A DNA stretch of 7,423 nucleotides from Pseudomonadota bacterium (GTDB lineage Bacteria > Desulfobacterota > Desulfobacteria > Desulfobacterales > Desulfobacteraceae): contig JAHJDU010000494.1 of NCBI GenBank assembly GCA_018812385.1, positions 1-7,423 of the forward strand, read 5' to 3'. Position numbers and translations under genes: made by a program. How positions within the stretch are numbered: the first letter of the stretch is position 1; the number at the start of each line of letters is the position of its first letter. Of the stretch, positions 6,647 to 7,423 are shown one piece after another. The notes beneath the pieces are model-generated. The model searched no databases, was not told where the DNA came from, and saw only the letters and a list, made by a program, of their open reading frames with translations.

Positions 6647-6653
6647 AAATCAA

Positions 6654-7423
6654 ATGAATCTTAGGGATGTTTGCCCTGAAAAACTGCTGACAGCGCAAAA
6701 AAGTGTTAAAAAAATAAAAAATGGATCAAGGGTGTTTATCGGCACAGGATGTGGTGAGCCCCAGAGATTGATAAAAGCCATGGTAGAAGATCTATCCATT
6801 CAGGATATTGTCATCTACCAGATGCTTTCAGCAACCCTTTCCAACTATGTCAATGATGAAAATTTCCTTTCAAGATTCTCCATAAAACTATTTTTTATTT
6901 CCCCTTTAATGCGACAATCTGCTTTTGAAGGAAAAATCGATTATATTCCTGTTTATCTTTCACAGATCCCTGAACTTTTTGCAAACCATGAAATCGGCCT
7001 TGATGTTGCCCTGATACAGGTCAGCCCGCCGGACGATCACGGATATTGCAGTTTAGGCATCTCCGTTGACATCACCCTTTCCGGAATGAAAAATGCAGGT
7101 ATTGTCATTGCCCAGATCAACCAGGAGATGCCCAGGACATGGGGGGACAGCAATATACACATTGATGAAATTGATTATTTTGTAGAGCATAATGAACCCA
7201 TACTTGAATCTCTCCCTGAAATGAAAAATCAAAAGGTCATTGAGAGAATCGGTCATTATGTCAACATGCTTGTGGATGATGGGGCAACGCTGCAAATTGG
7301 ATTTGGTCATCTGCCAGATGCCATTGTTCCCTATCTTTCCGACAAAAAAGACTTAGGTATCCACACACAGGTTATCACGGACGGGCTGTTACCTTTGTTT
7401 AAAAAGAAAGTCATCACCAACAA
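6654..7423 (+). CDS. Acetyl-CoA hydrolase / CoA-transferase family protein, N-terminal part
   Basis: The first 256 codons are present; the gene runs off the right edge. Family marks in order are VFIGTGCGEPQRLI (27-40), VSPPDDHGYCSLG (123-135), IHIDEIDYFVEHNEP (168-182), LQIGFGHLPDAI (213-224) and DLGIHTQVITDG (233-244). These match the family of 4-hydroxybutyrate CoA-transferase, acetate/succinate CoA-transferases and acetyl-CoA hydrolase, which move CoA between acyl groups through a glutamyl-CoA intermediate. At residue 239, where characterised members have the catalytic Glu (GIHSE or GIHTE), this protein has Gln (codon CAG at 7368-7370). The GTGCGEPQ start and the EIDxxVEHxEP stretch resemble the longer proteins in which this domain is fused to a C-terminal GNAT acetyltransferase, so this may be such a fusion. 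The start is fixed by AGGAG 7 nt upstream. The substrate cannot be stated. Confidence 0.88.
   Translation, partial: MNLRDVCPEKLLTAQKSVKKIKNGSRVFIGTGCGEPQRLIKAMVEDLSIQDIVIYQMLSATLSNYVNDENFLSRFSIKLFFISPLMRQSAFEGKIDYIPVYLSQIPELFANHEIGLDVALIQVSPPDDHGYCSLGISVDITLSGMKNAGIVIAQINQEMPRTWGDSNIHIDEIDYFVEHNEPILESLPEMKNQKVIERIGHYVNMLVDDGATLQIGFGHLPDAIVPYLSDKKDLGIHTQVITDGLLPLFKKKVITN

Noticed and set aside
7053..7310. An 85-codon minus-strand open frame.
   Set aside because: It is antisense to the CoA-transferase gene, whose reading frame and motifs are clear.

Overview
The window looks like a chromosomal, housekeeping-type stretch from an anaerobic Desulfobacterota bacterium, most likely of the Desulfobacter/Desulfobacula type. 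This is an inference from the overall feel of the proteins (a RecD2-like helicase, an RR-GAF-HD-GYP regulator, an acetyl-CoA hydrolase/CoA-transferase family protein) and from the AT-rich intergenic regions; no marker gene fixes the taxonomy. There are no phage genes, insertion sequences or CRISPR arrays.

Layout. Bases 1-1247 (minus strand) hold a two-gene operon for a proton-channel pair: a MotA/TolQ/ExbB-like four-helix membrane protein, then a MotB-like single-span protein that runs off the left edge. A 148-bp divergent spacer separates it from a long, AT-richer gene (1396-3891, plus) for a RecD2-type SF1B DNA helicase with extra sequence inside the motor. Next come two minus-strand tRNA genes, tRNA-Lys(TTT) then tRNA-Glu(TTC). 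They have a recognisable promoter, an A-tract tandem repeat upstream of it and a strong intrinsic terminator, which faces the end of the helicase gene.

Bases 4238-5764 (minus) encode a three-part signalling protein: response-regulator receiver, GAF-like sensor and HD-GYP cyclic-di-GMP phosphodiesterase. A 222-bp AT-rich divergent spacer with a clear inverted repeat separates it from an Lrp/AsnC-family regulator (5987-6448, plus). Just after the regulator lies a short in-frame stretch that resembles the conserved C-terminal part of diaminopimelate/ornithine-type PLP decarboxylases and appears to be a gene relic. The right end (6654 onward) is the first 256 codons of a CoA-transferase family protein.

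How the genes relate. Only three links are supported: the two channel genes form an operon, the two tRNAs form one transcription unit, and the Lrp-type regulator is a plausible local controller of itself and of the CoA-transferase downstream. The remaining genes look like independent units. The most interesting points are a Gln in the CoA-transferase where characterised relatives have the catalytic Glu, the decarboxylase relic, the phased A-tract repeat upstream of the tRNA promoter, and the inverted repeat ahead of the Lrp gene. I see no convincing new multigene system.
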